Positions 7,111-8,286 of a stretch of DNA of 8,286 nucleotides are shown piece after piece (within the stretch, counting starts at the first letter, position 1; every line of letters starts with the position of its first letter). Under the pieces are notes generated by a model. The model searched no databases. It was not told the DNA's origin and saw nothing but the letters and a program-made list of their open reading frames with translations. The position numbers and the translations under genes are program-made. The DNA is from SZUA-186 sp041552135. GTDB lineage: Bacteria; Pseudomonadota; Gammaproteobacteria; UBA9214. Where the stretch lies: assembly GCA_041552135.1 (NCBI GenBank), contig JBFELL010000129.1, positions 1 to 8,286 on the forward strand, given 5' to 3'.

Positions 7111-7433
7111 AAAATCTTAATTTCAGTCCGCTCAAGAAACTCGAGATCATCCTGGAAGGCGAGGGGCAGGAATTCGCCACGGACCTGCTTGATCGCGCCG
7201 GCGTGAAGGGCTACACGATCATCAACAATCTCTCCGGCAAGGGCAGTCACGGCTTTCACGAGGGGCACCTGATGTTCAACGAGGATGATGTCCTCATCAT
7301 GATCATTGCCGCCGTCCCCGAGGAGCTGGTCAATCCGTTACTCGAAGGTTTTGCGCCCTATTTCAACAAGCACTCCGGAGTCGTGTTCATCTCCGACATC
7401 CAGGTAACCCGACTGGTCAAGTTCAAGGGTTGA
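7107..7433 (+). CDS. P-II-like signalling protein linked to the DAB operon
   Basis: A 108-aa protein whose ATG overlaps the dabA stop (ATGA). It has the P-II fold pattern: beta strand LKKLEIILEGE (9-19), helix EFATDLLDRAG, strand GYTIINNLSGKG (35-46), a shortened T-loop region rich in Gly/His (SHGFHEGH, 47-54), strand DDVLIMIIAAV, helix EELVNPLLEGFAPYF, B-loop area NKHSGVVFISDIQV (87-100), and a basic end. The uridylylated Tyr51 segment of GlnB is absent, so it is not a classical GlnB/GlnK nitrogen regulator. It resembles the divergent branch that includes SbtB and carboxysome-associated CPII, which bind adenylates and, for CPII, bicarbonate. I infer that it senses energy or inorganic-carbon status and modulates DabA/DabB, perhaps closing the transporter when carbon is sufficient. 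No partner residues can be identified from sequence alone. Confidence 0.85.
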   Translation: MKNLNFSPLKKLEIILEGEGQEFATDLLDRAGVKGYTIINNLSGKGSHGFHEGHLMFNEDDVLIMIIAAVPEELVNPLLEGFAPYFNKHSGVVFISDIQVTRLVKFKG

Positions 7434-7657
7434 ACCGCGGCATGAGATGCGTTGCCATCAGGGTACCGGCAGCGCAGGTCGAATTACCGCTACCCGTCGC
7501 GACTGGACAGAATGCAGTCCTGGATCGGTATCCTTGCGGGGCTGGGCGCGTTGCACTGCAGGCTTGCGTTACGTGCCTGAAGCCAGTCTGTACAGGAGCG
7601 CTACAGGCCGTCGATCCTGATTGCAGCAATCATCGTGAAAGTCTGCAACAGGGTTAA
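7434..7657. other. Intergenic region after the DAB operon, no gene recognised
   Basis: No reading frame here has family character; the frames that are open are short and have unnatural composition. A weak stem GACTG (7500-7504) / CAGTC (7514-7518) exists, but no stem is followed by a T-run. The operon therefore has no recognisable intrinsic terminator here and may end by Rho. Confidence 0.5.
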
Positions 7658-7704
7658 TGGTGGCCAGGGACAGAATCGAACTTCCGACACGGGGATTTTC
7701 AGGC
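7658..7704 (-). pseudogene. 3'-half remnant of a tRNA-Phe gene (likely attachment-site relic)
   Basis: On the minus strand this reads from the anticodon loop to the 3' end of tRNA-Phe: CTGAAAA (anticodon GAA), TCCCC, GTGTC, a T-arm GGAAG-TTCGATT-CTGTC, CCTGGCC, A and an encoded CCA (7660-7658). The D-arm and 5' acceptor half are missing: sequence beyond 7704 does not fit a tRNA. The T-stem carries one mismatch and one G-U pair compared with the usual perfect stem. The 3' half of a tRNA gene is the part duplicated when integrases insert elements at tRNA genes, so this is best read as an att remnant. No integrase is visible. It is not a functional tRNA. Confidence 0.75.
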
Positions 7705-7735
7705 CCCAGTGGCATTTTCTGTGCCCTGCATTTTC
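7695..7735 (+). repeat. Three ATTTTC repeats in and beside the tRNA relic
   Basis: ATTTTC occurs at 7695-7700, 7714-7719 and 7730-7735, with starts 19 and 16 bp apart; the first and third continue as ATTTTCAG. The first copy is the anticodon-loop segment of the tRNA-Phe fragment, so the others could be recombinase core-like half sites or chance. Significance is unproven. Confidence 0.3.
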
Positions 7736-7775
7736 AGCAACTTATGCACGCCGGCCCCGCACTAAGTTGCCACAA

Positions 7776-7826
7776 GTGGACAGGAGTGGACACGAGATGA
7801 CAGGAGTCGGTCACGATATGGTCACG
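7776..7826 (+). repeat. Imperfect array of about 10-bp direct repeats
   Basis: Five consecutive units of 10 to 11 bp are visible: GTGGACAGGA, GTGGACACGA, GATGACAGGA, GTCGGTCACGA and TATGGTCACG. The first three are close copies; the last two share GGTCACG. A period of one helical turn next to a tRNA att relic suggests binding sites for an integrase arm domain or excisionase. No protein is available to test this. Confidence 0.45.
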
Positions 7827-7882
7827 CTAGAACATGTGTCATAATTTGGAATTCTTACCTGAAAAAGATTCTTTAGATGATC

Positions 7883-7896
7883 TCGTTCCTGAACGA
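7883..7896. repeat. Short inverted repeat TCGTTC-CT-GAACGA
   Basis: A perfect 6-bp inverted repeat with a 2-bp spacer lies about 77 bp before the small gene candidate at 7973. It could be an operator for a dimeric repressor. It is short enough to occur by chance, and no known consensus fits. Confidence 0.25.
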
Positions 7897-7972
7897 AACC
7901 TTCCCTAATAAGATATTACGCATGAAACAACGCTAATCTAGCCGCTCAGGAGACAACAAAGCGGGATCTACC

Positions 7973-8083
7973 ATGCGTCACTTATTCTTTATACTGCTAT
8001 GCGCGGCCATACTGGCTGTTGCGGCCAGGGTAGTTCATACCAATCTCCCGATCCTGTCTGCCTATGAAGGCTCAATGAGATAA
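7973..8083 (+). CDS. Possible 36-aa hydrophobic peptide
   Basis: ATG 7973 opens a 36-codon frame that starts MRHLFFILLCAAILAVAARV and ends at TAA 8081-8083. The first 20 residues form one membrane or signal-type segment with a short basic N-terminus. The remaining 16 residues are polar and mixed. The AGGAGA at 7948-7953 is about 19 nt upstream, too far to be an ideal ribosome binding site. It lies in a noncoding gap between the tRNA relic and the next gene, in the same orientation as both neighbours. I recognise no family. It could be a leader peptide, a small membrane protein or a chance frame. Confidence 0.35.
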   Translation: MRHLFFILLCAAILAVAARVVHTNLPILSAYEGSMR

Positions 8084-8131
8084 TGTAACGTCACAGTTCA
8101 ACAACATATCCACGGTACTCAAGAATCTCCA

Positions 8132-8286
8132 ATGGCGACATCCTCCTCCCAATCGTTGCGGATCAGCACCAGTAAGCAAGAGGCCAGGCTCACTCCCGCG
8201 CAGAAAAAGTTCAATACCCTGATCGGCAGGATCAACCGCCAGCACAAGCGGCTCGCGGAATGGCAGGAGATCATGCCAATTTACCA
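8132..8286 (+). CDS. N-terminus of an unrecognised protein (runs off right edge)
   Basis: ATG 8132 begins a frame open to the window edge, giving 51 residues. It starts with a Ser/Thr-rich disordered stretch (MATSSSQSLRISTSKQEA). From residue 20 it becomes a charged, amphipathic, probably coiled-coil segment (LTPAQKKFNTLIGRINRQ, then HKRLAEWQEIMPIY). The frame is open back to 8084 but has no earlier start codon. There is no strong Shine-Dalgarno sequence. The LTPAQKKFN...LAEWQ pattern looks like the N-terminus of uncharacterised proteobacterial proteins, but I cannot name a family with confidence. Codon use and amphipathic pattern suggest a real gene. Confidence 0.6.
   Translation, partial: MATSSSQSLRISTSKQEARLTPAQKKFNTLIGRINRQHKRLAEWQEIMPIY

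Noticed and set aside
7430..7657. Short plus- and minus-strand frames after the P-II-like gene
   Set aside because: No ribosome binding site, no recognisable fold or family, and overlapping alternatives on both strands; treated as noncoding.
7658..7740. Intact tRNA-Phe
   Set aside because: Sequence beyond the anticodon loop does not provide a D-arm or a 5' acceptor strand, so only the 3' half is present.
7635..7844. 69-codon plus-strand frame containing GGQGQNRTSDTGIF
   Set aside because: This is the antisense translation of the tRNA-Phe fragment, a well-known source of false protein annotations.

Overview
The window is GC-rich bacterial DNA, most likely from a chemolithoautotrophic proteobacterium. 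I infer a gammaproteobacterial sulfur oxidiser or relative from the DAB-type inorganic-carbon operon and its codon use; no rRNA or housekeeping gene is present to confirm taxonomy.

Left flank (1-1250) is mobile-element debris. Positions 1 to about 440 hold, on the minus strand, the 5' RNA part of a group II intron, with the first codons of its intron-encoded protein running off the left edge. Next comes a roughly 280-bp noncoding stretch packed with perfect hairpins (446-719). Some resemble the TAAA-loop end hairpins of IS200/IS605-type elements, and one is the common dispersed CCCTCTCCC/GGGAGAGGG palindrome. Positions 724-1245 (minus) hold a decayed integrase-core transposase: two in-frame stops, cut off just after the first catalytic Asp. 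An AT-rich intergenic leader (about 1252-1562) separates this from the operon.

The core (1563-7433, plus strand) is one tightly coupled four-gene operon. It contains dabB (NuoL/MrpA-like membrane subunit), a 250-aa polytopic membrane protein, dabA (DUF2309/PF10070, beta-carbonic-anhydrase-like zinc subunit) and a 108-aa P-II-like protein. Every junction overlaps (TGATG, GTGA, ATGA). DabA and DabB together form an energy-coupled CO2-to-bicarbonate trap. The third membrane gene is not part of the minimal two-subunit DAB and carries a NuoM/N-like TPPFPAFF motif, so it may be an additional subunit. The P-II-like protein probably senses adenylate or bicarbonate status and gates the complex.

Right flank (7434-8286) has no clear terminator. 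It holds a 3'-half remnant of a tRNA-Phe gene (7658-7704, minus), a short array of about 10-bp repeats, a possible 36-aa hydrophobic peptide, and the start of an unrecognised protein running off the right edge. A tRNA-Phe 3' fragment on one side and mobile debris on the other suggest, without proving it, that the DAB operon lies in or beside a genomic island.
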